NCBI GenBank assembly: GCA_017461865.1
Contig: JAFTVQ010000008.1
Coordinates: 1-34,386, forward strand
Reading direction: 5' to 3'
DNA: 34,386 bases
Origin: Lachnospiraceae bacterium
Lineage (GTDB): Bacteria; Bacillota; Clostridia; Lachnospirales; Lachnospiraceae
A model generated the notes under the pieces. That model did not search any database. It saw only the letters and a program-made list of their open reading frames with translations, and was not told the DNA's origin. The translations under genes were made by a program, and so were the position numbers. This document shows, piece after piece, positions 1-9,169 of the stretch. How positions within the stretch are numbered: the first letter of the stretch is position 1; each line of letters begins with the position of its first letter.

Positions 1-2118
1 CGCCCCGTGATGCGCCGCTTTCAGACAACAAATATCTGAAATCCCCATCTCTCTCAGCCGCCGGATTACTTCTGCGTCACATTTTTCTGTGCTGTCACCG
101 GTAAACAACATGGAAAAACCGTGCATACGTGCCAATAAAATCATGGATGCATCATTCTCGTCCGCCGGTATGGGACCTGCTCCCGGATACACGCAGTCAA
201 ACATCATATCCCCGCAGGATATTTGATCTCCCGCACCGACATACACAATTTTTGTTCCGGCTTTTTGCGCAGCCCGGACGATATCCGCATAAGAAGAGTT
301 ATCCATCGCTAACTTTGACACACAAACCGCTTCCACCTTCACACTCTCCGAGCGGCTCATTTCCAAAAGTTCCAGAACGGCGGAATAATGATCTGCATGG
401 GCATGGGACAAAAAGACAAGCGAAATCTTTGAAATCCCGTTGTACTTCAAAAAAGGAAGCAGACGATATGTTCCGGCCTCATTGACATCCGTGCTTCCCC
501 CGTCAAGCAGCACCACCTTCCCCTTCCCATCCCTCATGCAAATGCAATCCCCCTGACCGATGGACAGCATATCAACACGCGGAGTTTGACGGGAAGGAAT
601 CAGAAACAGCAGCATACACAGGAGCGGAAATACAAAGGCCGGAAATCTCCGCTTTGAACGTGCCTGATAGGCTTCGTACAGCCGGTGTCCAAAACAGTTT
701 TTTCTCTTCGGCGAGGCGACATACAACCAGAGAAGGATAAGCACGTAATATACCGCCATCTGCCAGACAGCCGGTCTTCCCGTAACTATGACCGCTCCCG
801 GAAACTGCTGCGCCAACAGGCAAAGCCACTCATAAAAATCAAGCAGGCTGTCCGCCACTGCCAAAAACATCTGACAGCCGGGCAAAGCCCCCAAAAGGCC
901 ACTGATAAGAATAAAAGTCATACATGGAATAATAATCAGATTCAGAAGAAAGGAACCGATAGGAAATTCATAATAGAACCAAAGAGACACCGGCAGGATA
1001 AAAACCTGCACACTGAAGCCGGACAAAAGATTACTTTTCAAATAAACGACAAGACGCCGAATCCCCTCGTTCCGGGACACCGGAGCCTGAAGCACCGGAT
1101 TAACCCAGGCAAGCCCCATAACAGCGAGATAAGACAAAAGAAAGCCTGCCTGCACAACAGTGGCCGGATCTTTCAGGCACAGCAATAGTGCAGAAAAAGC
1201 CATCGCCGACTTAAGATCATAAGTCCTGCCGAGTATATCTGCCAAAAGAAATAATACAAACATACACGTTGCCCGGAATGCGGATGCACTGAACCCTGCA
1301 AATTTTATGTAAACCAATGCGAGCACAATGCCAAAACAGGAGCAAAGCCAAGGATACATGCCGATTCTTCGCAGCAGCTTGTAAAAAAGCATGCCGAGCA
1401 ATGAAATATGAAGTCCGGAAATTGCCAACACATGGGCAATTCCGTTCTTCCGGTACAAATTTTTAATCTCCGCATCCATCGCTGTCTTATCGCCTATCAA
1501 CATTGCACACAAAATCCCTGCATTGTCCGGTTTCATGTTTGTTTCATAAACCATGCGTATTTTTGATTTTATGTCAACCAGCAACTCGTCAAACCGGTGA
1601 AAACCTTCTCCGGCAGCAAGAACTCTGCACCGGAACATCCGAAAGTCATATCCCTGACTTTTATAATAAGCTTTGCCGTCAAATTGTCCTTCATTTTCCG
1701 CTTCTTCAAAACTTGCCGCTGTTCCCCTGAGGATGAGCACGGCACCGACGGACGGCTCTTCGGCCTGAACCTCACGGACAAGAGATCCCGTACCCGGAAA
1801 CTCACCGCCATCAGAAACAGCCCCCGCATTCTCCGCCATATAGCAGATAACGCCGCAGCCCTCTGTAACTTGATTCATTTGTATTGTTTGTGAAAAATTG
1901 TCCGATGAAATGATTTGAACTTCTTTTAGGTAATAGATTTGTTTTTCGTTTTTCTTCTCTTTTTTGCATAGCCGCCCGGCAATGCGGACACTGCTTCCGT
2001 CCGGCGGAGCGTTTTCATTCACAGATGCCGCCCCTTGCGAGGGCGGCACCGAAAACATCTGCATAATAAAACAGAACACTGCAAAAGAGAAGACGAACAG
2101 ACACAGCGGTCTTTTCAT
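1..2118 (-). CDS. comEC: ComEC/Rec2-type DNA internalization channel, 3' end beyond window
   Basis: Membrane channel that carries single-stranded DNA across the cytoplasmic membrane during competence. The reading frame is open from ATG at 2118 to the left edge (706 codons). An N-terminal signal/TM segment and a DUF4131-like domain come first. The competence domain follows, with several TM helices and the motif IAHVLAISGLHISLLG. The C-terminal metallo-beta-lactamase domain has LSHAHADHYSAV, then FTGDS, and the frame runs off the window at LKAAHHGA. The GGAG ribosome binding site overlaps the stop of the upstream GerMN gene, so it is the last visible gene of the comEA-TCS-gerMN-comEC run. No internal stop is seen. 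The extreme C-terminus is missing only because of the window edge. Confidence 0.95.
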   Translation of the reverse strand, partial: MKRPLCLFVFSFAVFCFIMQMFSVPPSQGAASVNENAPPDGSSVRIAGRLCKKEKKNEKQIYYLKEVQIISSDNFSQTIQMNQVTEGCGVICYMAENAGAVSDGGEFPGTGSLVREVQAEEPSVGAVLILRGTAASFEEAENEGQFDGKAYYKSQGYDFRMFRCRVLAAGEGFHRFDELLVDIKSKIRMVYETNMKPDNAGILCAMLIGDKTAMDAEIKNLYRKNGIAHVLAISGLHISLLGMLFYKLLRRIGMYPWLCSCFGIVLALVYIKFAGFSASAFRATCMFVLFLLADILGRTYDLKSAMAFSALLLCLKDPATVVQAGFLLSYLAVMGLAWVNPVLQAPVSRNEGIRRLVVYLKSNLLSGFSVQVFILPVSLWFYYEFPIGSFLLNLIIIPCMTFILISGLLGALPGCQMFLAVADSLLDFYEWLCLLAQQFPGAVIVTGRPAVWQMAVYYVLILLWLYVASPKRKNCFGHRLYEAYQARSKRRFPAFVFPLLCMLLFLIPSRQTPRVDMLSIGQGDCICMRDGKGKVVLLDGGSTDVNEAGTYRLLPFLKYNGISKISLVFLSHAHADHYSAVLELLEMSRSESVKVEAVCVSKLAMDNSSYADIVRAAQKAGTKIVYVGAGDQISCGDMMFDCVYPGAGPIPADENDASMILLARMHGFSMLFTGDSTEKCDAEVIRRLREMGISDICCLKAAHHGA

Positions 2119-2127
2119 ATGCAGCTC

Positions 2128-3054
2128 CTATTCCGCCTCCCCGACGAGCTCCAGATTTCTTCCGTAAACCTCGGAAAGAGGCATTGTTTCTTTAAAGGTC
2201 AGCTCATTTTCTCCGTTCACGGAAAACTGAACCTTATTTACATCACTGAGTTCCACCAGTGAATTTACCATGGAATATATGGTAACCTCAGCACTGACAC
2301 CGGTCGTCTGTGCCAAAAACGTACTGTCAAGATTGACATAGCAGACACCGTCCCTGACAGTTACCGCATTGATCTTAATATTGGGATCCAATACCGGATA
2401 AGCACCTTCCTCGTCTTCACGGACGCCCTTAATCAACTGTTCCACAACCAGTTTCTCCAAAGGAATGTTACTGCTGTATACCACTTCCCGGTTAACAGGA
2501 ACAAGTCCTTTTCCATCTTCATCGGCAAAATACAGAGACAGGGACGCAATCTCTTCTGTATTGATGACATTTCCTGAGTTGTCGAGGAACTGCTCTGCCG
2601 TCATGACACCGACCGGAACGCCGGAACGGTTCAGAAGCGGATTTCCCTCCACGAGTATGGTCACATATTTGACATCCTCAATCTGGGTTAACGTGCGGAC
2701 GATAGCTGCTCTCGCCAGAATCTCACGCATCACCGGCATGGAACTGTATTCCGAAGAAAAATCAATCGTCACGTTTCCCTCAATCATATCAAAACTGAGC
2801 AGCGACTCCGCATTCAAAATCGCCGGTCTGCTTTCTGCGTTATCGGTCACAAAACAAAGCTCATTCATAAACAGTTTTACCAACTCATCCGAATCCGTTT
2901 CTGTCGTATAAATGGTACGCTCCACAACTTTGGTTTCTTCTTTATTCACTTCATAAATGGTATAGGCCTGTCCTTCCCGGGGCTGGTTTTCTTTCCCGCA
3001 ACCTGCGCACAGCATCAGGACAAACATCCATATAAGGATTGCTACTTTTTTCAT
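2128..3054 (-). CDS. GerMN-domain lipoprotein
   Basis: A 308-residue exported lipoprotein. The first 20 residues form a signal peptide ending in the lipobox LCAGC. Two GerMN-type repeats follow, one around residues 60-170 and one around 190-300. GerMN domains occur in the spore germination lipoprotein GerM and in many lipoproteins encoded beside two-component systems. The gene follows the sensor kinase by 31 bp and precedes comEC by 9 bp, so it is probably co-transcribed. A role as an envelope partner or accessory of the adjacent kinase is inference from context; LpqB, a GerMN lipoprotein next to MtrAB in actinobacteria, is a known parallel. Confidence 0.85.
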   Translation of the reverse strand: MKKVAILIWMFVLMLCAGCGKENQPREGQAYTIYEVNKEETKVVERTIYTTETDSDELVKLFMNELCFVTDNAESRPAILNAESLLSFDMIEGNVTIDFSSEYSSMPVMREILARAAIVRTLTQIEDVKYVTILVEGNPLLNRSGVPVGVMTAEQFLDNSGNVINTEEIASLSLYFADEDGKGLVPVNREVVYSSNIPLEKLVVEQLIKGVREDEEGAYPVLDPNIKINAVTVRDGVCYVNLDSTFLAQTTGVSAEVTIYSMVNSLVELSDVNKVQFSVNGENELTFKETMPLSEVYGRNLELVGEAE

Positions 3055-3085
3055 ATTGTTCTGTTTCCTTTACAATAGAAATACA

Positions 3086-4579
3086 TTATTTGCTGACAAA
3101 AATAATCGGTATGCGGACGATAACCGATGTGCCGGCACCTTCCTGACTTTCGATTTTGATTGAGCCCCTGTGCATCAGTATTGCATTTCGTGCAATTGCC
3201 AGTCCCAATCCCGTTCCTCCGATTTCTCTTGAATGCGATTTATCCACCCGGTAAAAACGCTCAAAAATATGCTCCTGCTCCTCCTCCGGAATTCCGATGC
3301 CGTTGTCTTCCACAACAATCGTTGCATACTGGTGATCCGCATCGAGCGAAACTTTCACATAACCGTAGTCACTGTTGTATTTGATGGCATTCTCTACAAA
3401 GTTAGATAACGCTAATGTCAATTTCACCTTATCGACTTCCGCATACACCTCACGTATACTTTCATACAAAACATCGATGTGCCGTTGCTTTGCAATCGGA
3501 CGCAGCCTTTTCAATATCAACTCAATCAATTCATTCAGGCTGATGTTCTCAATATTCATATCCGCCGAAGTCTTATCCATTTTCACAAGGGAAAGAAGAT
3601 CATTGATAATCTCATTCTCTCTTTCAATTTCATCCGCAATGTCCACCATAAACTCCTGATACAGCTCAACCGGAACATTCTCCTGGGCAATCAGGGAATC
3701 TGCCAACACTTTCATGGATGTAAGCGGAGTTTTCAGCTCGTGTGACACGTTGGAAACAAACTCCTGTCTCGAATCATCCAGCACCTTCATACGCCCCAAA
3801 AGTTCATTGAACGCGGTAATGATATGCTCCGTCTCCTCATAATCCATGACACTGATCGGTTCCGTATTAAATCCTTCCTTCGTCTCACGGATTGCCGATG
3901 TGACACGTTCAAACGGTTTTACCAAAATATTGGATAACGCCCAGGCTAATGCAACAAGTACCACCGCGGCCAGCATCTGGAGAATCGTTGCCTGTCCCTG
4001 CAAAATCTCCACATTGGCAGCAATATTATCCGTAGACACACTGGTTAACATAACGCCGCTGGCCAAGGACGCATCCGGATTTGGCGCACCATCATCTTCC
4101 TCCGCATTCTTCTGTAATAATGCATTGTCTATGATCGGTGTCGTAACCTCAATGTACTGGTTTTCCGCATCATAATTGGAAGAAGTCTGCCCTTTCATAC
4201 TGAGCATTACTTCCTCTGAGATAATGGTTTTCCCTTCACTGATACCGTAGGTATCCTTTATGATGTTACAGTTTTGGTCAATAATGATTACACGTCCGTC
4301 ATAAAGAGTTGAAAGCATGGCAAGCTCTGCGTTCACTACCTCCGAGGACGTATCGGTCAGATAATTGTATGTAATCAGATGATCTGCAAGAATCTTGATC
4401 TGATTTTGTACGTCATTAATCCGGACGGTCACAGCCCGATTCTCATAATTTTCGAGAATCGCGTAACGCAGCAACATGGTCGGCAGAATACCGACCAGCA
4501 TTATAATCAAAAAGATACGATATTTTAAACTTCTCAGACCCGGTATTCGATTCAGCAGTTGTACAATTCTGGTCTTCAA
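3086..4579 (-). CDS. Membrane sensor histidine kinase (WalK/VicK-like)
   Basis: A 497-residue OmpR-class sensor kinase. TM1 is at about residues 20-40, an extracytoplasmic domain runs to about 195, TM2 is at about 200-220, and a HAMP domain follows. The HisKA domain has the phosphorylatable histidine in VSHELKTPLTS (about residue 280). The ATPase domain has the N box NFVENAIKYN, G1 box DNGIGIP and G2 box GGTGLGLAIAR, so all catalytic motifs are intact. The start is TTG, chosen because AAAGGG lies about 10 bp upstream and the next ATG falls inside TM1. It starts 7 bp after the response-regulator gene, its presumed cognate partner. The signal sensed cannot be told from the sequence. Confidence 0.93.
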   Translation of the reverse strand: MKTRIVQLLNRIPGLRSLKYRIFLIIMLVGILPTMLLRYAILENYENRAVTVRINDVQNQIKILADHLITYNYLTDTSSEVVNAELAMLSTLYDGRVIIIDQNCNIIKDTYGISEGKTIISEEVMLSMKGQTSSNYDAENQYIEVTTPIIDNALLQKNAEEDDGAPNPDASLASGVMLTSVSTDNIAANVEILQGQATILQMLAAVVLVALAWALSNILVKPFERVTSAIRETKEGFNTEPISVMDYEETEHIITAFNELLGRMKVLDDSRQEFVSNVSHELKTPLTSMKVLADSLIAQENVPVELYQEFMVDIADEIERENEIINDLLSLVKMDKTSADMNIENISLNELIELILKRLRPIAKQRHIDVLYESIREVYAEVDKVKLTLALSNFVENAIKYNSDYGYVKVSLDADHQYATIVVEDNGIGIPEEEQEHIFERFYRVDKSHSREIGGTGLGLAIARNAILMHRGSIKIESQEGAGTSVIVRIPIIFVSK

Positions 4580-4586
4580 TATTTTT

Positions 4587-5276
4587 TCACCCTTTAAAAT
4601 AATATCCTACGCCCCATTTGGTGTGCACGTACTTCGGCTCACTGGAATTGGTTTCGATCTTTTCACGCAGTCTCCGGATATGCACATCCACCGTACGCAC
4701 ATCTCCCGGATAATCCGCTCCCCACACAAGTGTCAACAGCTTTTCCCTGCTGTAAACCTGATTCGGATTGGTCGCCAAAAGATCCAAAACATCGAACTCT
4801 TTGGCTGTCAGGTTGATCTCCCTTCCGCCGATGGAAACTCTCCGGTTTGCGCGCTCAATCACCATATCTCCGGAAACAATCTGCTCCGTCTCCTGTTTCT
4901 TCGGCGCATTTTTTGCGGTTCTGCGGATAATGGCCTTAATTCTGGCTTTCACCTCAAGAATATTGAAAGGCTTGGTAATATAATCATCTGCCCCGTACTC
5001 AAGTCCGAGAATCTTATCCATATCCTCTCCTTTTGCCGTGAGCATAATAATCGGCACATTGGAAAATTCCCTGATCTGCTGACACACCTCAAATCCGGTC
5101 AGTTTCGGAAGCATAACGTCAAGCAGAATCATATCAAACTGCTGCTCTTTTGCGTACTGCAATGCCTCCTCACCGTCATAGGCACAGGTCACTTCCATTC
5201 CGTCCTGTTCCAGACTGAAACGGATTCCCTTCACGATCAATTTTTCATCATCCACTACCAAAATCTTGTTTGCCAT
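4587..5276 (-). CDS. OmpR/PhoB-family response regulator (WalR/VicR-like)
   Basis: A 229-residue response regulator. The receiver domain (1-120) has the acidic pair DD9-10, phosphoacceptor Asp53 in LLDVMLP, Thr80 and Lys102. The C-terminal winged-helix DNA-binding domain (about 130-228) ends with the typical VHTKWGVGYYFKG pattern. The ribosome binding site GGGGAGAAG precedes ATG. It sits 14 bp downstream of comEA and 7 bp upstream of the kinase gene. The overall pattern is closest to WalR/VicR-type regulators, but whether it has that essential cell-wall role or a competence/envelope-stress role cannot be read from the sequence. Confidence 0.95.
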   Translation of the reverse strand: MANKILVVDDEKLIVKGIRFSLEQDGMEVTCAYDGEEALQYAKEQQFDMILLDVMLPKLTGFEVCQQIREFSNVPIIMLTAKGEDMDKILGLEYGADDYITKPFNILEVKARIKAIIRRTAKNAPKKQETEQIVSGDMVIERANRRVSIGGREINLTAKEFDVLDLLATNPNQVYSREKLLTLVWGADYPGDVRTVDVHIRRLREKIETNSSEPKYVHTKWGVGYYFKG

Positions 5277-5290
5277 CTTCTTCTCCCCGA

Positions 5291-5980
5291 TCAGACTTTA
5301 ATCTTATCTTTTATTTTTTGAAAGAGACCGTCTTTGATCCCACTCACTTTCATAATATCTTCCACAGCCTCGAAGGCTCCGTTCTGTTCTCTGTATGTAA
5401 TGATGCTTCGGGCCCTGGTCTCGCCGATTCCCGGTATGGTACAAAGCTGCGTCACATCCGCCGTATTGATGTCAACACGTCCGTCCGCCTGCTGCTGTCC
5501 CTGAATGCTTCCGGAATCTCCTCCGGCCCCGCCGGTCTGCTGTGTGCTCCGCTGCTCCCATTCCTGACGTGTGTAAAGAACAATCATATCGCCGTCCGAA
5601 ACTTCCACCGCCTGATTGACACTTTCCCCTGCTGCATCGTCCGTCATACCGCCGGCCTTCTGAACCGCCTCAAACACTCTCGATCCCGCCGGAAGTTCAT
5701 AAACGCCCGGTGCCCGGACTGCTCCCGTCACCTGGACATAGATTGTGTCCGCAGCCACCGGCAAATCTTCCTGCACTTCCTCCTTTGAAACATCAACCTG
5801 CAAAGAATTGCCGGCCGGCTCCCTGTCAGAAATTTCCGGATCTGAAATTTCCGGCTGGGAAACCTGTGCACCGCTCCCGGTAATCACAATATCGCTTTCC
5901 TTCCGGCATCCGCAAAGCAAGAAGACTGTCAGGATCAGACAGCCCGTAAAACAAACATATTTTTTCTTATCGTAACGCAT
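5291..5980 (-). CDS. comEA: ComEA-type DNA-binding lipoprotein (SLBB plus helix-hairpin-helix)
   Basis: A 229-residue membrane-anchored DNA receptor for transformation. The N-terminal hydrophobic segment ends in a lipobox-like LLCGC. A polar linker follows, then an SLBB domain (IYVQVTGAVRAPGVYELPAG, about residues 75-145), a Gly/Gln-rich linker, and the paired helix-hairpin-helix motif starting VDINTADVTQLCTIPGIGETRA. ATG at 5980 is chosen because AAGGAG lies 8 bp upstream; an in-frame ATG 7 codons earlier lies on the ribosome binding site side. It is first in the run leading to comEC; the intervening two-component genes replace the usual comEB. Confidence 0.9.
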   Translation of the reverse strand: MRYDKKKYVCFTGCLILTVFLLCGCRKESDIVITGSGAQVSQPEISDPEISDREPAGNSLQVDVSKEEVQEDLPVAADTIYVQVTGAVRAPGVYELPAGSRVFEAVQKAGGMTDDAAGESVNQAVEVSDGDMIVLYTRQEWEQRSTQQTGGAGGDSGSIQGQQQADGRVDINTADVTQLCTIPGIGETRARSIITYREQNGAFEAVEDIMKVSGIKDGLFQKIKDKIKV

Positions 5981-6029
5981 AACATAGTCTCCTTTTTTCA
6001 AAAGAGCCCCTCTATGTCACTGCCTTTTT

Positions 6030-6058
6030 ATTGTATTCCAAATACGTCCCGATAGCAA
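6030..6058 (-). promoter_or_regulatory. Candidate sigma-A promoter for comEA-TCS-gerMN-comEC
   Basis: On the minus strand, -35 TTGCTA and -10 TACAAT are separated by exactly 17 bp. The promoter lies 50 bp upstream of the comEA start, just after the end of the DMT gene, so comEA can be transcribed independently of it. Confidence 0.55.
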
Positions 6059-6065
6059 GGTATTT

Positions 6066-6497
6066 TTACTCCCATTTAAAGAGAATTACTCCGAAAATTG
6101 CCACTGCCATGCCGATGATCTTCTGCACGGTAAGGGGCTGTTTTTCCACACCGAACCATCCCAAAACTTCTATAAGGTAAGAACTGATCAGCTGGGCAAC
6201 CACGATAAACATCACTGCCTTCGCCGGCCCCATTTGCGCCATGCTGACAATCACGGTGTACGTGATAAAAGCGCCGATGATTCCGCCTGTGAGAAGATAG
6301 CGCGGACGGACAGAAAAAACTGCCGAAAATCCGGTGCGTTCCGTCACAAGCCATGCGATCAGACAGACAACAAGCGCCGAAAAATGAACAAATGACGACG
6401 ACGACCATATGGATGACTGCTTCGTCACTGCCGTGTTAAACACCCCCTGAAGACTCATTAAAATCCCCGATGCAATTGCAATTAAAAAACCGACCAT
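6066..6497 (-). CDS. DMT-family small membrane protein (DUF606/YdcZ-like)
   Basis: A 143-residue protein of about five hydrophobic helices, matching the short DUF606/YdcZ branch of the drug/metabolite transporter superfamily. It starts with a MVGFLIAIASGILMSLQGVFN pattern and has a conserved N/Q-rich first helix, with further helices at about 35-55, 68-88, 95-115 and 122-140. The second of two ATGs (6497) is taken as the start because GGAGG is only 2 bp from the first and 8 bp from the second. It follows the solute-binding protein gene by about 57 bp, on the same strand. The substrate is unknown; such proteins are often encoded in adjacent pairs, and only one copy is seen here. Confidence 0.8.
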   Translation of the reverse strand: MVGFLIAIASGILMSLQGVFNTAVTKQSSIWSSSSFVHFSALVVCLIAWLVTERTGFSAVFSVRPRYLLTGGIIGAFITYTVIVSMAQMGPAKAVMFIVVAQLISSYLIEVLGWFGVEKQPLTVQKIIGMAVAIFGVILFKWE

Positions 6498-6553
6498 TGG
6501 CATGACCTCCTGTTACTCTCATCATTTCCCAATCGTCGGTTTTTATTCGTTCT

Positions 6554-7933
6554 TTATTTTACTTGTTTTTGCATCTGTTCTTCCAGCTGCTTCATACGGG
6601 CATCTGCATCTTCGCCCTGCCAGATTCCGGTGTAGGCCACCTCAAGCTGTACCCAGAAATTGCTGGCCTCGATTACTTTCGGAAGTCCGGTGCTGCGCAT
6701 ATAGGAATCCATCGCACGGGAAAGCATCGGATTGTCGTACGTCACTTCACTTCTCGCCGACAGTTTACCGGTTCTCTCGTACAGAGAAGCATCCGCTTCG
6801 CATGTCAAATAAGAGGCAAATGCATTGGCATATTCCTTATTTTCTCCGAATCCGTTGACCACAGCCGTGTTTGTCACGGACAGTGCCCTTGTCTGCAGTT
6901 CCGCATTGATATCCGGCATAACCGAAATTCCGTACTCCCAGGTAAACGTGCCGTCCGCCTTTGCCTGCTCCAGCTTTGCAATGGCATCGGTCGTCGCAAC
7001 GGTAAACAATGTTTTTCCCTGCATGAATTCATTCAGCACAAGCTCATAATCGGTCTCGTCCGCCTCGATGGAGAAAAACTGGTTCAAACTCTGATACATC
7101 TGCATACAGGCTACGGACTGTTCGTTGTATATGTCCACAACAGAAGAATCATCTCCCGTCTCTCCTCCGATATCCATATAGTTACCGGCAAAGAAATAAT
7201 TATAAAATATGTCGGAGACATCCCACTTCAGAATAGATTCCACACCTTCCGGTGCGTCGTATTCGTCCGCCAACGTCAAGATATCATCAAAGGTGCGCGG
7301 AATCAAACCGTCCGCTCCGCTGACCGTAGGAAGCACAGCCGTCTCTTCGCTTTCCGTCTCCCCATCGCCCGCTCCGTCCGGCGCCTGTTCCTGGGAGGCA
7401 AGAGCTTCCGCCTTTGTCTGCGCCATCGTATCCAAATACGTACGGTTGTACAAAAAGAGGGATGTATCATAGTAAAACGGGTAAGCTACCGGCTTTCCGT
7501 CATATGTGACCGCATTCAATGCCGCCTGCGGATAGTACTGCGTTGTAACCTTCTGATCCGGGTCTGTGATTTCGGTGGCAAGTCCGGCCAAATACGCTTT
7601 TTCCAGACAATCGTTGGTAATCAGGTACACATCCGGATATACCTCGCCTTCCAGACTGGCATCGCTGATGTTCTCCAAATATTCCACCGCCGAAACCAAA
7701 GTCGGAACCACACGGATCTTTTCATTTTCTTCCATAAAACTAAGCGCACGGCTGTTCATATAGTCCGTCATAGCCTCATCGGTATACCAGACATGAATCG
7801 TCTCCTTGCCGTCAATCATATCGGAAATACTGTCATCACCTGTCTCGGAAGGTCCCACAAGCCCCTGATAGCACGCGAAACAGAGCATGATAAGCACCAA
7901 TATTACCGATGTAAATTTACTTCTAACACTCAT
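6554..7933 (-). CDS. Extracellular solute-binding protein, type 1 (ABC sugar-type)
   Basis: A 459-residue exported protein. It has a basic N-terminus, a hydrophobic segment at residues 8-24, then a family 1 solute-binding fold: ETIHVWYTDEAMTDYMN near the start, and repeats of the substrate-cleft architecture up to SNFWVQLEVAYTGIWQGED near the end. FAC at about residue 20 could be a lipidated cysteine, but the lipobox is poor. An acidic low-complexity insert lies at about residues 170-200. No permease or ATPase gene is adjacent, which is unusual: argD is 40 bp upstream and a DMT protein follows. The ligand is not predictable. Confidence 0.8.
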   Translation of the reverse strand: MSVRSKFTSVILVLIMLCFACYQGLVGPSETGDDSISDMIDGKETIHVWYTDEAMTDYMNSRALSFMEENEKIRVVPTLVSAVEYLENISDASLEGEVYPDVYLITNDCLEKAYLAGLATEITDPDQKVTTQYYPQAALNAVTYDGKPVAYPFYYDTSLFLYNRTYLDTMAQTKAEALASQEQAPDGAGDGETESEETAVLPTVSGADGLIPRTFDDILTLADEYDAPEGVESILKWDVSDIFYNYFFAGNYMDIGGETGDDSSVVDIYNEQSVACMQMYQSLNQFFSIEADETDYELVLNEFMQGKTLFTVATTDAIAKLEQAKADGTFTWEYGISVMPDINAELQTRALSVTNTAVVNGFGENKEYANAFASYLTCEADASLYERTGKLSARSEVTYDNPMLSRAMDSYMRSTGLPKVIEASNFWVQLEVAYTGIWQGEDADARMKQLEEQMQKQVK

Positions 7934-7972
7934 GTTTATTCCCTATCTCTCTCCTGATGCAGTCAGTCGCCG

Positions 7973-9169
7973 CTAACAATGTGCAGCGAGACATCTGTCA
8001 AGAATTTCAATCATCTTATCTACATCCTGCTTTGTAATCACAAGAGGCGGAACAAAACGGATGATGTTCGCTCCCGCGTTAATCAAAACAAGTCCTTCGG
8101 AAAGTGCCGTCTTAATCATGTCACCCACAGGTTTGTTGCAGACAAGTCCCTGCAAAAGACCGACTCCGCGGTGTGTTTCTACAAAATCATACTTTTCGGT
8201 CAAAACATCCAGCTGCTCTGACAAATATGCGCCGACTTCTTTTACATGTTCCGTAATATTCTGCTCTTCAAACAAATCAAGCACCTTACTGATCGCTGCA
8301 CATGCAAACGGATTACCGCCGTAAGTCGTACCGTGATCTCCCGGCACCAAAGAAGCCTGACCGACCTTTTCCGTCATCATGAATGCTCCGACCGGAACAC
8401 CGCAGCCGAGGGCTTTTGCCGATGCCATCACATCCGGTTTGATTCCGTAACGCTGCCATGCAAACATCTCGCCGCAACGTCCCATTCCGCACTGTACTTC
8501 ATCCAGCATAAGAAGAATATCCTTCTCATCACAGAGAGCGCGGACTTTTTGCATAAACTCTTCCGTTGCCGGGTAAATACCGCCTTCTCCCTGCACCGTC
8601 TCAAAAAGAATGGCACACGTCTTGTCGGTCACCTGGGCAAGTACACTGTCGAAATCGTTCAGCTGTGCAAACTTTACATTGCCGATCATCGGCTCGAACG
8701 GTGCACGGTAAGCCGGATTTCCGGTCACGGAAAGTGCACCCATCGTACGTCCGTGGAAAGAATGCTCCATGGCAATGATTTCGTGGTCCGTCGTTCCGTC
8801 TTTCGTGAATGCATATTTACGGGCCGTTTTAATCATGCCCTCCAGTGCCTCCGCACCGCTGTTGGTAAAGAAGACACGATCCATTCCGGACACCTTTTTC
8901 AGCTTTCTTGCCGCCTCAATCGCCGGAACATTGTAATAGTAATTGGATGTGTGAAGAAGCTTGTCAATCTGCTCCTTCAACGCATCGTTGTAAGCCTTGT
9001 TGTTATATCCGAGGGCAAACACCGCAATTCCGGACACAAAATCCAGATATTCTTTGCCTTCGATATCATATAAATGCACACCGTCGCCATGGTCAAACAC
9101 GACCGGATAACGGTTATAGGTATGGAGCAGATCCTGCTCCGCCTGATTGATATATTCCTGCATCATCAT
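7973..9169 (-). CDS. argD: Acetylornithine aminotransferase
   Basis: A PLP-dependent class III aminotransferase of 398 residues. It converts N-acetylglutamate semialdehyde to N-acetylornithine in arginine synthesis. Landmarks are the N-terminal [18 protein letters not shown], the [14 protein letters not shown] motif, [27 protein letters not shown], the PLP lysine in the [14 protein letters not shown] segment, and [14 protein letters not shown]. It overlaps the end of argB by 4 bp (ATGA), which implies translational coupling. The first of three consecutive ATGs is taken because GGAGAG lies 8 bp upstream. Confidence 0.95.
   Translation of the reverse strand: MMMQEYINQAEQDLLHTYNRYPVVFDHGDGVHLYDIEGKEYLDFVSGIAVFALGYNNKAYNDALKEQIDKLLHTSNYYYNVPAIEAARKLKKVSGMDRVFFTNSGAEALEGMIKTARKYAFTKDGTTDHEIIAMEHSFHGRTMGALSVTGNPAYRAPFEPMIGNVKFAQLNDFDSVLAQVTDKTCAILFETVQGEGGIYPATEEFMQKVRALCDEKDILLMLDEVQCGMGRCGEMFAWQRYGIKPDVMASAKALGCGVPVGAFMMTEKVGQASLVPGDHGTTYGGNPFACAAISKVLDLFEEQNITEHVKEVGAYLSEQLDVLTEKYDFVETHRGVGLLQGLVCNKPVGDMIKTALSEGLVLINAGANIIRFVPPLVITKQDVDKMIEILDRCLAAHC

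Noticed and set aside
6563-7957. Long plus-strand open frame of 464 codons opposite the solute-binding protein
   Set aside because: It is the antisense of a gene with recognisable domain structure and signal sequence; its product is basic and cysteine/histidine-rich without domains and no good ribosome binding site is seen.
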